Below, piece by piece: positions 25,544 to 34,053 of a DNA stretch of 64,000 nt (positions are counted from its first letter, which is position 1; every line of letters begins with the position of its first letter). The stretch comes from Streptomyces sp. NBC_00237 (GTDB lineage Bacteria > Actinomycetota > Actinomycetes > Streptomycetales > Streptomycetaceae). The stretch lies in contig NZ_JAPEMT010000002.1 of the NCBI RefSeq assembly GCF_026342435.1, positions 1,116,001 through 1,180,000 of the forward strand, read 5' to 3'. The notes under the pieces were generated by a model. The model was not told the DNA's origin. It was given only the letters and a program-made list of their open reading frames with translations, and made no database searches. The position numbers and the translations under genes were made by a program.

Positions 25544-26412
25544 AGGCGCCGGCCGACGTGGCGATGTCGGGTCAGCGCTTCCTCGCCGGACCAGCGCCCC
25601 ACGCCTGCTCGTTCTCCGCGCGCCCAGCGGCGCTGGAATCCGAGGCCGCTTCGGACGCGGCCGCCGCGGCGGCCGGTGCCGACCCCATGAACTCCGTCCT
25701 GGGCAAGGTCCGTCCGATCCTGGAGGCTTTCACCTCCGACGACGCCGCTCTCTCGCTCGCCGAGCTGGTGCGCCGGTCGGGGGCGGCCAAGGCCACGGTG
25801 CACCGGCTGGCCCAGGAGCTCGTCACCTGGGGGCTTCTGGAGCGGGAGGGGTGCGACTACCGGCTCGGTCTGCGCCTGTTCGAGCTCGGGCAGCGGGTGC
25901 ATCGCCAGCGCATTCTGCGCGAAGCCGTTCAGCCGTACATGGAGGACCTTCTCCTGATCACACGGGAGACGATTCACTTCGCCATCCACGACAGCCTGGA
26001 CGTCGTCTACCTGGACAAGATCTTCCCGCACCGCGGGCTGAACGCCGAGTCACGGGTGGCGGGACGGCTTCCCCTGTACTGCACGGGCACCGGGAAGGCG
26101 ATCCTTGCGCACTCACCGCCGTCGTTGTTCGTCGACGTGATCCGCAGCGGCCTCAAGCCGCTCACCCGGCATACCGTGATCTCACCGGGGCGGCTCCGCG
26201 CCCAGCTCGACGTCATCCGCCAGGAAGGGATCGCTCTGGAGTCCGAGGAGATCCGGCTCGGGTACGCGAGCCTGGCCGTCCCGGTGTTCGCCGGGGGCAC
26301 CACGTTGGTGGGCGCGCTGTCCATCACCGCACCCACCTACCGGATGGACGCGGCGGGGCACGCGACCGCACTACGGACTGCTGCGCTGGGCATCGGCCGT
26401 TCACTGGCCTAG
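25540..26412 (+). CDS. IclR-family transcriptional regulator 2
   Basis: This is a 290-residue regulator, or about 241 if ATG 25687 is used. The first 49 residues are an Ala-rich extension. Then comes MNSVLGKVRPILEAF, a winged helix (SLAELVRRSGAAKATVHRLAQ) and an IclR effector domain (FAIHDSLDVVYLDKI, GYASLAVPVFAGG). It overlaps the dioxygenase stop (ATGA) and ends the Rieske operon, so it should be co-induced with its presumed targets. It is a paralogue of IclR-1; which one reads the GGTCCG palindromes is undetermined. Confidence 0.88.
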   Translation: MKAPADVAMSGQRFLAGPAPHACSFSARPAALESEAASDAAAAAAGADPMNSVLGKVRPILEAFTSDDAALSLAELVRRSGAAKATVHRLAQELVTWGLLEREGCDYRLGLRLFELGQRVHRQRILREAVQPYMEDLLLITRETIHFAIHDSLDVVYLDKIFPHRGLNAESRVAGRLPLYCTGTGKAILAHSPPSLFVDVIRSGLKPLTRHTVISPGRLRAQLDVIRQEGIALESEEIRLGYASLAVPVFAGGTTLVGALSITAPTYRMDAAGHATALRTAALGIGRSLA

Positions 26413-26462
26413 CCGCGCCACTCGCACGAGCATGAGACCGCGCCACCTCGCACGAGCACGAA

Positions 26463-26486
26463 GGGGCCCGCCGGACGGCGGGCCCC
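26463..26486 (+). terminator. 10-bp stem-loop terminator after IclR-2
   Basis: GGGGCCCGCC-GGAC-GGCGGGCCCC closes the Rieske operon. Two near-identical copies of a 20-bp sequence beginning CCGCGCCAC (26413 and 26438) precede it. Confidence 0.8.
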
Positions 26487-26538
26487 TCGCCGTGTTCTGG
26501 TGCCGCGACGCCTTCGCCGTACCCCCCTGACCAGCCGC

Positions 26539-26555
26539 GTCCTGCTCACCGGAAC
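26539..26555. promoter_or_regulatory. IclR-regulon-type palindrome upstream of the reductase operon
   Basis: GTCCTGCTCACCGGAAC keeps the right half-site exactly (as at 21748) and degenerates in the left half. It lies 43 bp before ATG 26599, which begins a six-gene operon. Confidence 0.5.
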
Positions 26556-26598
26556 GACTCCGTAGGGAGAACCGCCCCTCGTTCCTAGGCTCACCGAC

Positions 26599-27603
26599 AT
26601 GAGCCAACTCACCGACGAAACCGGCGTCCTGAGCACCGACGTCCTGATCATCGGCGCCGGTCCGGCGGGTCTGTACGGCGCCTACTACGCCGGCTTCCGC
26701 GGCCTGACGGTGACCGTGATGGACGTCCTGCCGCAGCTCGGCGGGCAGATCAGCGCGATGTACCCCGAGAAGCCGATCTTCGACATCGCCGGCTTCCCGT
26801 CCGTTCGCGGCCGCGACCTGGTGGACGCTCTCGTGGGCCAGGCCGAGCCCTACTCCCCCCGCTACCTCCTGGGCCACCGAGCCACCGAGCTGACGCACGA
26901 CGCCCACGGCATGCCGGTCGTGCGCAGCGACCAAGGGGCGACGGTACGGGCCAGGGCCGTCGTCATCACCGGTGGAGTGGGAACGTTCACTCCGCGTGCG
27001 CTGCCCGCCGGAGAGGAATTCCTCGGCCGCGGACTGGAGTACTTCGTGCCGGACCCCTCCGTTCACGCGGACCGGGACGTGGTGGTCGTGGGTGGCGGTG
27101 ACAGCGCCTTCGACTGGGCGGCCCTCCTCGCACCGATCGCCCGTTCGGTCACCCTCGTGCACCGCACCGCCCGCTTCCGCGCCCACGCGGCGTCCGTCGA
27201 GAAGGTCCGCACACTCGGCGTGGAGATCGTCACCGACAGCGAGGTGAGCCGGCTCACCGGCACCGACCGGGTGGAACAGGCCGAGATCCGGCACCGCACT
27301 AGCAAGGAGATCCGCCTCGTCCCGGCCGGCACCGTCGTCGCCGCGCTCGGCTTCCTCGCCGACCTCGGCCCGCTGCAGCACTGGGGACTCGACCTCCAGG
27401 CGCGGAAGATCGCCGTCGACACCCACATGGCGACCAACCTGCCACGGGTCTTCGCGGCGGGCGACATCACCGACTACCCCGGCAAGGTCCGCCTCATCTC
27501 GGTCGGCTTCGGCGAAGCCGCCACCGCCGTCAACAACGCGGCCACCGTCATCGACCCGGGAGCTGCCCTGTTCCCCGGCCACTCCACCGAGAAGGAGCAC
27601 TGA
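26599..27603 (+). CDS. Ferredoxin-NADP reductase, thioredoxin-reductase-like (TrxR-type FNR)
   Basis: The 334-residue flavoprotein has the FAD motif IIGAGPAGLYGAYYAGFRG, PQLGGQISAMYPEK (characteristic of this FNR type), an NADP motif VVVGGGDSAFDWA and the C-terminal FAD motif VFAAGDITDYPGKVRLI. It lacks the CxxC of thioredoxin reductase. It should reduce the adjacent ferredoxin, which in turn feeds the Rieske oxygenase. It is first in an operon running to 30685. Confidence 0.9.
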   Translation: MSQLTDETGVLSTDVLIIGAGPAGLYGAYYAGFRGLTVTVMDVLPQLGGQISAMYPEKPIFDIAGFPSVRGRDLVDALVGQAEPYSPRYLLGHRATELTHDAHGMPVVRSDQGATVRARAVVITGGVGTFTPRALPAGEEFLGRGLEYFVPDPSVHADRDVVVVGGGDSAFDWAALLAPIARSVTLVHRTARFRAHAASVEKVRTLGVEIVTDSEVSRLTGTDRVEQAEIRHRTSKEIRLVPAGTVVAALGFLADLGPLQHWGLDLQARKIAVDTHMATNLPRVFAAGDITDYPGKVRLISVGFGEAATAVNNAATVIDPGAALFPGHSTEKEH

Positions 27604-27610
27604 ACACACC

Positions 27611-27931
27611 ATGGCGTACGTCATCGGCGCGTCCTGCGTCGACATCATGGACCGGTCCTGCATGGAGGAGTGCCCGGTCGACTGCATCTACGAGGGCGAG
27701 CGCAAGCTCTACATCAACCCGGTGGAGTGCATCGACTGCGGCGCCTGCGAAGTCGCCTGCCCCGAACAGGCGATCACGGTGGACCGCAAGGCCGATCCCG
27801 ACTTCCGCGAGGACAACAGGCGCTTCTTCACGGAGATCCTCCCCGGCCGCGACAGCGCCCTCGGCTCCCCAGGCGGAGCGACGCCACTCGGTCCTGTGGG
27901 CGTCGACACACCGCTGGTGAGCGCCCGATGA
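27611..27931 (+). CDS. Seven-iron ferredoxin (3Fe-4S/4Fe-4S)
   Basis: The 106-residue ferredoxin has cysteines at 9, 17, 21, 25 (C-x7-C-x3-C-x3-C) and 40, 43, 46, 50 (C-x2-C-x2-C-x3-CP), the actinobacterial seven-iron pattern. A flexible Gly/Pro-rich tail follows residue 80. It is the likely electron carrier between the FNR and the Rieske oxygenase. Classic CarAc-type carriers are 2Fe-2S, so this pairing is a variation. Its stop overlaps the hydratase start (ATGA). Confidence 0.92.
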   Translation: MAYVIGASCVDIMDRSCMEECPVDCIYEGERKLYINPVECIDCGACEVACPEQAITVDRKADPDFREDNRRFFTEILPGRDSALGSPGGATPLGPVGVDTPLVSAR

Positions 27932-28734
27932 GCGCCGCGATCGTGGCGAAGGCAGCCGACGCCCTGCTGGCAGCCGAGCGCACGGGTGAGCCCTGCACTC
28001 CCGTACGGTCCCTGCTCCCCCGGGGCGACATCGACAGCGCGTACGGCGTTCAGCGCCTCAACGTCGAGCGCGGCCTGGCAGCGGGCCGTCGCATCGCCGG
28101 ACGCAAGATCGGACTGACCTCCCCCGCCGTGCAGGCACAGCTCGGCGTGGACCAGCCGGACTTCGGAACGCTCTTCGCCGACATGGCCGTACCCGACGGC
28201 GGCACCGTCGCGGCCGGGCGACTCATCCAGCCCAAGGTCGAGGCGGAGGTCGCTCTCGTACTCAAAGCGGACCTGCCGCACCGGGAGTGCACGGTGGCGG
28301 ACGTGATCCGGGCGACCGACTTCGCACTCGCCGCCCTGGAGATCGTCGACAGCCGCAACGCCGACTGGGACATCACCATCGTCGACACCGTCGCTGACAA
28401 CGCCTCCAGCGGCCTGTACGTGCTCGGGGGCACCCCCGTGCCGCTGTCGGGCCTGGACCTGCGCGCCGTACGGATGACGATGACGCGCGAGGGCGCCGCG
28501 GAACCGGTCTCCACGGGCACGGGCGCGGACTGCCTCGGCTCCCCGCTCAACGCCGCCGCCTGGCTCGCCTCGACGCTGGCCGCGGCGGGCGACCCGCTGC
28601 GGGCCGGTGACGTCGTGCTCACCGGGGCGCTCGGCCCGATGGCCGCCGCCTCGCCCGGCGACCGTTTCGAGGCCCGGATCAGTCAACTGGGCCGTATCAG
28701 CGCGCAGTTCGCAAAGGAGGGACACACCGCATGA
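27928..28734 (+). CDS. mhpD: 2-keto-4-pentenoate hydratase (MhpD/DmpE family)
   Basis: The 268-residue protein has the conserved GRKIGLTSPAVQAQLGV start, QPKVEAEVALVL (metal Glu residues) and EIVDSR-type motifs of the fumarylacetoacetate-hydrolase-fold hydratases. It adds water to 2-hydroxypenta-2,4-dienoate to give 4-hydroxy-2-oxovalerate. It is coupled by 4-base overlaps on both sides, in the same gene order (hydratase, dehydrogenase, aldolase) as many meta-cleavage operons. Confidence 0.93.
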   Translation: MSAAIVAKAADALLAAERTGEPCTPVRSLLPRGDIDSAYGVQRLNVERGLAAGRRIAGRKIGLTSPAVQAQLGVDQPDFGTLFADMAVPDGGTVAAGRLIQPKVEAEVALVLKADLPHRECTVADVIRATDFALAALEIVDSRNADWDITIVDTVADNASSGLYVLGGTPVPLSGLDLRAVRMTMTREGAAEPVSTGTGADCLGSPLNAAAWLASTLAAAGDPLRAGDVVLTGALGPMAAASPGDRFEARISQLGRISAQFAKEGHTA

Positions 28735-29675
28735 GTACCCGCACCAGGGCCGCCGTCATCGGCTCCGGAAACATCGGAACCGACCTGATGATCAAGATCC
28801 TCCGGCTGTCCGAGACGCTGGAGATCGCGGCGATGGCCGGCATCGACCCGGACTCCGACGGTCTGGCCCGCGCCCGCCGTCTGAAGGTCGCCACCACGCA
28901 CGAGGGCGTCGAGGGCCTGGTGAAGATGGCGGAGTTCGCGGACGTGGAGTACGTCTTCGACGCTACCTCCGCCGGGGCCCACCGCCACCACGAGGACGTC
29001 CTGCGCCCCCTCGGCCGCACCCTCATCGACCTGACCCCGGCGGCCGTCGGCCCGTACGTCGTCCCATCGGTGAACGGCGACGCTCACCTGGCTGCCCCGA
29101 ACGTCAACATGGTCACCTGCGGCGGCCAGGCGACCATCCCCGTCGTCGCCGCGGTCGACGCGGTCACCCCGGTCCACTACGGCGAGATCGTCGCCTCGAT
29201 CTCCTCGCGCTCGGCCGGCCCCGGCACCCGCGCCAACATCGACGAGTTCACGGAGACGACCTCCTCCGCCATCGAGCAGGTCGGCGGCGCCGCCCGCGGC
29301 AAGGCGATCATCGTCCTCAACCCGGCCGAGCCCCCGCTGATCATGCGGGACACCGTGCACTGTGTCGTCTCCGCCTGCGCCGAGGAGGCCGTCACGGCGT
29401 CGGTCGAGGAGATGGTCGGCCGCGTCCAGGCGTACGTGCCCGGCTACCGCCTCAAGCAGAAGGTTCAATACGAGACGGTCCGCCCCGGCGACCCACTGCA
29501 TTCCCTCGCCCCCTCCGGCACCGGCGAGGCGCTGAAGGTGTCCGTCTTCCTCGAAGTCGAGGGCGCCGCACACTACCTGCCCGCCTACGCCGGGAACCTC
29601 GACATCATGACGTCGGCCGCGCTGCGCACTGCCGAGCGCATGGCCGCGCACCACGCGACGGAGGCCGCCAAGTGA
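28731..29675 (+). CDS. mhpF: Acetaldehyde dehydrogenase, acetylating (MhpF/DmpF)
   Basis: The 314-residue protein has the NAD motif IGSGNIGTDLMIKI at the N-terminus, catalytic Cys130 in MVTCGGQATIP, and PGYRLKQKVQ near the end. It converts acetaldehyde, NAD+ and CoA to acetyl-CoA and works in a channeling complex with the aldolase encoded next. The length is typical. Confidence 0.95.
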   Translation: MSTRTRAAVIGSGNIGTDLMIKILRLSETLEIAAMAGIDPDSDGLARARRLKVATTHEGVEGLVKMAEFADVEYVFDATSAGAHRHHEDVLRPLGRTLIDLTPAAVGPYVVPSVNGDAHLAAPNVNMVTCGGQATIPVVAAVDAVTPVHYGEIVASISSRSAGPGTRANIDEFTETTSSAIEQVGGAARGKAIIVLNPAEPPLIMRDTVHCVVSACAEEAVTASVEEMVGRVQAYVPGYRLKQKVQYETVRPGDPLHSLAPSGTGEALKVSVFLEVEGAAHYLPAYAGNLDIMTSAALRTAERMAAHHATEAAK

Positions 29676-30685
29676 CCAGTCTCTACGTCCAGGACGTCAC
29701 CCTGCGGGACGGCATGCACGCCGTCCGCCACCGCTACACCACCGACCAGGCACGCTCCATCGCGGCCGCCCTCGACGCCGCCGGGATCGCCGCCATCGAG
29801 ATCGCGCACGGCGACGGCCTCGCGGGCTCCAGCGTCAACTACGGCGTCGGCGCGCACACCGACTGGGAGTGGATCGAGGCCGTCGTCGACGCCACCAACA
29901 CCGCCGTCCCCACCACGCTCCTCCTCCCCGGCATCGGCACCATCCACGACCTCAAGCAGGCCCACGCGCTCGGCATCCGCTCGGTGCGCGTCGCCACGCA
30001 CTGCACCGAGGCCGACATCGCCGCCCAGCACATCGCCGCCGCGCGGGAGCTGGGCATGGACGTCGCCGGATTCCTGATGATGTCCCACATGGCCGAGCCC
30101 ACCGAGCTCGCCCGCCAAGCCAAGCTGATGGAGTCCTACGGCGCGCACTGCGTCTACGTCACCGACTCCGGCGGCCGCCTCACCATGGACGGTGTACGCG
30201 ACCGGTTCCGCGCCTACCGCGAAGTCCTCGACCCCGCCACCGAGCTGGGCATCCACGCCCACCACAACCTCGCCCTCGGTGTCGCCAACACGGTCGTGGC
30301 CGTGGAGGAGGGCGTCACCCGCGTCGACGCCTCCCTCGCCGGCCAGGGCGCGGGCGCGGGCAACTGCCCCCTCGAAGCCTTCGTCGCGGTCGCGGACCTC
30401 CTTGGCTGGAAGCACCACTGCGACCTCTTCCCCCTGATGGATGCAGCAGACGACCTCGTCCGCCCCCTCCAGGACCGCGAAGTGCGCGTGGACCGCGAGA
30501 CGCTGAGCCTCGGCTACGCGGGCGTCTACTCCAGTTTCCTGCGCCACGCGGAGGCGGCAGCCGCCCGCTACGGCCTGGACACCCGCACCATCCTCGTCGA
30601 GGTCGGCCGCCGCGGCATGGTGGGCGGCCAGGAGGACATGATCACGGACATCGCGCTCGACCTGACGGCGCGCGACGCCAAGTGA
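29672..30685 (+). CDS. mhpE: 4-hydroxy-2-oxovalerate aldolase (MhpE/DmpG)
   Basis: The 337-residue TIM-barrel aldolase starts DVTLRDGMHAVRHRYT. It has HAHHNLALGVANT (metal-binding His pair), the VDASLAGQGAGAGN segment and the C-terminal communication domain. It cleaves 4-hydroxy-2-oxovalerate into pyruvate and acetaldehyde. GTG 29672 overlaps the dehydrogenase stop by 4 bases. This completes the lower meta pathway to pyruvate and acetyl-CoA. Confidence 0.95.
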   Translation: MTSLYVQDVTLRDGMHAVRHRYTTDQARSIAAALDAAGIAAIEIAHGDGLAGSSVNYGVGAHTDWEWIEAVVDATNTAVPTTLLLPGIGTIHDLKQAHALGIRSVRVATHCTEADIAAQHIAAARELGMDVAGFLMMSHMAEPTELARQAKLMESYGAHCVYVTDSGGRLTMDGVRDRFRAYREVLDPATELGIHAHHNLALGVANTVVAVEEGVTRVDASLAGQGAGAGNCPLEAFVAVADLLGWKHHCDLFPLMDAADDLVRPLQDREVRVDRETLSLGYAGVYSSFLRHAEAAAARYGLDTRTILVEVGRRGMVGGQEDMITDIALDLTARDAK

Positions 30686-30689
30686 GCTG

Positions 30690-31129
30690 GTCGGCAACCC
30701 GGTTGAAGGCCGACATCCGTATCCCGCCCTGCGACCGCGCCGACAAGGATCGTGGCGACGGTGCGCAGGGCGGAGGCGCTCGGCTTCGACAGCGCGTGGT
30801 CGGGCCGGCCTGCTACGGAGCATGACCGCCGCGCTGCGCGAGGGCCTTACGGTGCTGCGTGCGCTCATGAACGGTGACGAGTGCGCGTTCACGGGTCCGG
30901 CGCAGGATCACGCCATCGGTCGCCTCACCGGCGAGCCGGAGGTTGCGTGGCCCGCTCGCCACCGTGTGCAGCGGCACCGCGGGCTGCGGGTCGCGCAGCC
31001 GGGAGCGGACCGTCCCCCTGCACGCCGACGGCGCGCGTGCAGGGGGTGTTCCTGCAGCACGTCGGCTCGTACGCCCCGCCCACCGACCTCATCGAATCCG
31101 TCGGCGCCTCGGTGCTGCCGGCCCTGTGA
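30690..31129 (+). pseudogene. Luciferase-like (LLM/F420-type) oxidoreductase, decayed
   Basis: Fragments of one LLM-class protein appear in order but in different frames. First comes an N-terminal piece (TVRRAEALGFDSAW), then a middle piece (LREGLTVLRALMNGDE), then a C-terminal piece (LIESVGASVLPAL) ending in TGA at 31127. Total length is about 440 bp against roughly 900-1000 bp for an intact gene. Internal deletions plus frameshifts have destroyed it. An LLM reductase may once have been part of this pathway. Confidence 0.7.
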
Positions 31130-31145
31130 CGAAAGCGACTCCCGC

Positions 31146-31937
31146 ATGACGGACACGAACACGCTGCGGAAGGGCTATGTGCCCAGCCGCTTCGGCCAGT
31201 TGCATTACGTGGAGACCGGCGACGGCGAGCCCGTACTGCTGCTCCACCAGACGCCCCGCTCCTGGACGGAGTACCTCGACGTGCTCCCCCTGGTCGGTGC
31301 CCGGTACCGGGCGATCGCGATGGACACCCTGGGCTACGGAGCGTCCGCGAAGCCCGAGGGGCAGCACACCATCGAACGCTTCGCGGACGGCGTCGGCGAC
31401 CTGATCGAGGCGCTCGGCCTGCATCACTTCCACCTGGTCGGGCACCACACCGGCGGGGTGGTCGCCGTCGAGGTGGCAGCCCGATTCCAGGACCGCGTGG
31501 CAAGCCTCCTCCTTTCGGCGACGTCGTTCGTCGACGACGAGAAGCGGGGCTCCCGCGGGCGCGTCGACCATGTCGACCCCGCGCCGGACGGCACGCACCT
31601 GCGGCAGCTGTGGGACAACCGGCGCGGCTTCTACCAGCCGGGCGAGGAGGCGGCCCTGGGCCGGTACGTCATCGACGCGCTGACCGTCCTCGACCGTGTC
31701 GAGGAGGGCCACCAGGCGGTACGCCGCTACGCCATGGAACCCCGCCTGCCGAAGATCACCGCGCGCACGCTCGCGGTCTGCGCCCCCGACGACGGGTACT
31801 CCATGCCATCCCTGGCGAAGTTCGCGGCGGCGATCGGCTGTCCGACCCGAGTGCTGTCCGCAGGACACGCGGCGGCGCCGGAGCAGGTGCCGCAGGAGTT
31901 CGCCGCTACCGTCCTGGAGTGGGCCGGCCGCGGCTGA
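31146..31937 (+). CDS. Alpha/beta hydrolase-fold protein with GHHTG nucleophile elbow
   Basis: The 263-residue alpha/beta hydrolase has the oxyanion segment LLHQTPRSWTEY, VGHHTGGVVA at the nucleophile elbow, CAPDDGYSMP near the acid and SAGHAAAPEQ at the His. The elbow places His where Ser, Asp or Cys is expected in G-x-Nu-x-G. It may be catalytically different or rely on another residue. ATG 31146 lies just after the LLM remnant; no strong ribosome site is seen. A role in the island pathway is inferred from position only. Confidence 0.75.
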   Translation: MTDTNTLRKGYVPSRFGQLHYVETGDGEPVLLLHQTPRSWTEYLDVLPLVGARYRAIAMDTLGYGASAKPEGQHTIERFADGVGDLIEALGLHHFHLVGHHTGGVVAVEVAARFQDRVASLLLSATSFVDDEKRGSRGRVDHVDPAPDGTHLRQLWDNRRGFYQPGEEAALGRYVIDALTVLDRVEEGHQAVRRYAMEPRLPKITARTLAVCAPDDGYSMPSLAKFAAAIGCPTRVLSAGHAAAPEQVPQEFAATVLEWAGRG

Positions 31938-32281
31938 CCCGGCAGGACGAGCGCGCCCCATCGGAGGGGACGCCGCATTTCCCCGCAGGCCTGCTGATCG
32001 CGAGGGTCGTCGCCCCCATGGCGGCGGCCCCGGAGCACCAGCGACGCGTGCGCGAAGGAGCGAGGGAAGCCGTGCCGTGGGCCCTCAGGGCTCCGTGGCC
32101 GCGGCGGCGGGCGTCGCGAGCAGTTCCCGGGTGATCAGCAGCGCCGATCCGGCGACGCCCGCAGAGAGCGAGGATCCCGCGACGATGACGCCCGGAAAGT
32201 AACCGGATCATCTACTTTCGCTCATCGATACCTCCATGCATGGTGCCGGCCGGCGGTGGTTCTGCCCGGGGAGGTCCGCCT
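31938..32281. other. Intergenic region between convergent genes
   Basis: No supported gene. The minus strand from about 32203 to 32085 reads as a hydrophobic Ala/Leu/Ser-rich stretch ending LLATPAAAATEP then stop, but it has no start codon. It could be the worn C-terminus of a membrane protein. No clear terminator hairpin was picked out. Confidence 0.4.
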
Positions 32282-33559
32282 TCAGTGCCGACGCTGGGCG
32301 GCCATCCACTGCCAGATGTGGGTTCCCTTGGTACTGGGGTCATTGCGGGCGACGTAGATCCACGACCAGTGGCCGACGAACCGGTAGCCGTTCCAGTCGA
32401 CGTGGTCGTAGAGCGTCATCAGCGAGCCGGGGATCACATCGTGCGCGTGGGCGGTGTTGGCCTGCGGGTCCACGGTGGGGTCGTCGTTGGAGGCGACAAG
32501 CCAGCTGGGCGTGGTGATCTGCGCCAGCTCGCTGTCGGGGAGCAGAGGTGCGCTCCCGGGCGGGAAGGCCGTGACGATGCCGCAGATCGGCACGGAGGCG
32601 GCGAACAGATGGGGATAGACGGTGGTCATCTTCATGCTCATGTAGCCACCGTTGCTGCAGCCGGCAACGTAGATCCGGTCGCGGTCGATGTGGTTCCCGC
32701 GCGTGACGTCGCTGATGATCTCGTGAATGAGAGGGGCGAAGCGGGGACCGTCCTCCATCCAGTAGGAGGTGCTTTGCGGGGCGACGACATAGGCGCCGTC
32801 GAAGATGCGCTGTGCCTCGGGGGTGGCGAAGCCCAGGGCGCCGCGGTTGGCTCGCAGCGTGACTTCGTTGTCGTAGTAGTCGTTCGGCAGTGAGGCGCCC
32901 TCACCTCCGCCGTGCAGCCAGACGATCAGCGGGCGCTTGCCGCGTCGCGAGTAGCGGGAATCGGCGGGCGAGTACAGCCGGTACTTCATCCCCGAGCCGG
33001 ATATGTGGGAGCTGAACGCGTCCACTTCGGGGTCCGAGAGCTGAGGGTTCTGCACGAAGGTGCCGATGGTGATCGACCGGTGATTGCGCAGGGCGATCGG
33101 GGCCCGTTGCGTGAGGGTGTAGACGAGGTCGAGCATCACGTTGCGGCCCTCGGTCGCGAGGTAGCCGAGCGTGCTCGCCCCTGACTGGCCTTCGCCATGA
33201 GCCAGTTCGAGCACGAGGTTGCCCTCGCGGTCGAGCCGCACAGCGGTCACCGTGCGGTCGAGGTCGTACGCGAGCCTGCTGTCGTCGGGGGTGAGGGCGA
33301 ACGGGCGGGTGGCCTTGGCGTGCACGCCGAACGTGCCGGCGGTCAGACCGGCCGGGTCGATCGGGCCGAGCCGGGCGGTCTCGAGGGTGATCGAGGTGAC
33401 TTGTTCGCCACCATCGAGCACCTGGGCGTTCAGGGTGAATCTCACGCTGGTGGGCGCACGGTCGACGGCGTACGCGGCGACGCCGGGCAAAGACAGCATG
33501 CCGGCACCGGCGCCGGCGCCGGCGGCCAGGATGGTGCGACGGCTGATGTGTGTTGCCAT
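32282..33559 (-). CDS. Tat-exported PHB-depolymerase-like / CE1-type esterase
   Basis: The 425-residue protein has a Tat signal (SRRTILAAGAGAGAG to about residue 31). About 160 residues of beta-rich domain follow, then an alpha/beta-hydrolase catalytic domain (LIVWLHGGGEGA, nucleophile elbow AGCSNGGYMSM, and a late GHWSWIYV His). Such proteins hydrolyse polyesters, feruloyl or acetyl esters outside the cell. ATG 33559 follows GAGGAG. It is the last gene inside the island and, like the first (4905), is a secreted esterase with an island-type palindrome upstream. Confidence 0.85.
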   Translation of the reverse strand: MATHISRRTILAAGAGAGAGMLSLPGVAAYAVDRAPTSVRFTLNAQVLDGGEQVTSITLETARLGPIDPAGLTAGTFGVHAKATRPFALTPDDSRLAYDLDRTVTAVRLDREGNLVLELAHGEGQSGASTLGYLATEGRNVMLDLVYTLTQRAPIALRNHRSITIGTFVQNPQLSDPEVDAFSSHISGSGMKYRLYSPADSRYSRRGKRPLIVWLHGGGEGASLPNDYYDNEVTLRANRGALGFATPEAQRIFDGAYVVAPQSTSYWMEDGPRFAPLIHEIISDVTRGNHIDRDRIYVAGCSNGGYMSMKMTTVYPHLFAASVPICGIVTAFPPGSAPLLPDSELAQITTPSWLVASNDDPTVDPQANTAHAHDVIPGSLMTLYDHVDWNGYRFVGHWSWIYVARNDPSTKGTHIWQWMAAQRRH

Positions 33560-33830
33560 GCGAACTCCTCAAGGGGTGCGAAGGCTCTATCGCGGCCTGT
33601 GTGCCGAACCGAGCACGGCCGCCGTCGAGTGGGAGAAGGGTCGGCCTCGTCCGACTGGAGCTGAGGCGAGAACAGCTCAAGCGGGAACAGCTGGCAAAGG
33701 GGTGCTCGAACGAGGCGGTTCGTCAGGCAGGAAATGCGCTGCCCAACAGCGGATCGTGCTGAACTTCCTGAGAGGCCGGAGCGACGAGGGAGTCATCATG
33801 TGACTCGCTCGACAGGGGCGCGACGCTTGT

Positions 33831-33847
33831 GTTCCGCTCAGCGGACC
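33831..33847. promoter_or_regulatory. IclR-regulon-type palindrome upstream of the secreted esterase
   Basis: GTTCCGCTCAGCGGACC differs from the perfect copy at 10857 by one base. It is 272 bp upstream of the esterase start, farther than usual, so a long leader or distant promoter is implied. Confidence 0.55.
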
Positions 33848-33991
33848 GCGGCGCGGGAAAAACGAATCTCCGGCAGGTCTTCCTGCCGCCGCTGTCTGCT
33901 GCGCCCCGCTGCCGCGGCCGCCACACCGGCAAACGCCGCGCGGCACAGCCCGCATGACCTGGAAAGAACGCCTGGTCTCCTCGGGAGCCCT

Positions 33992-34012
33992 CTGGGACTT
34001 TCCTGGGACTTT
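33992..34012. repeat. 11-bp tandem CTGGGACTTTY, right copy
   Basis: Two units of CTGGGACTTT spaced by one base. The same 21-bp arrangement, one base different and in the same orientation, is at 4473-4493 at the other end of the island. Confidence 0.8.
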
Positions 34013-34053
34013 CGGCCGCATCAAGGGGCACAAGCGTGAAACAACCGAAAGGC

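Noticed and set aside
32085..32203. Possible minus-strand membrane-protein C-terminus
   Set aside because: Hydrophobic open stretch without a start codon and no family motif; kept only as a remark in the gap entry.
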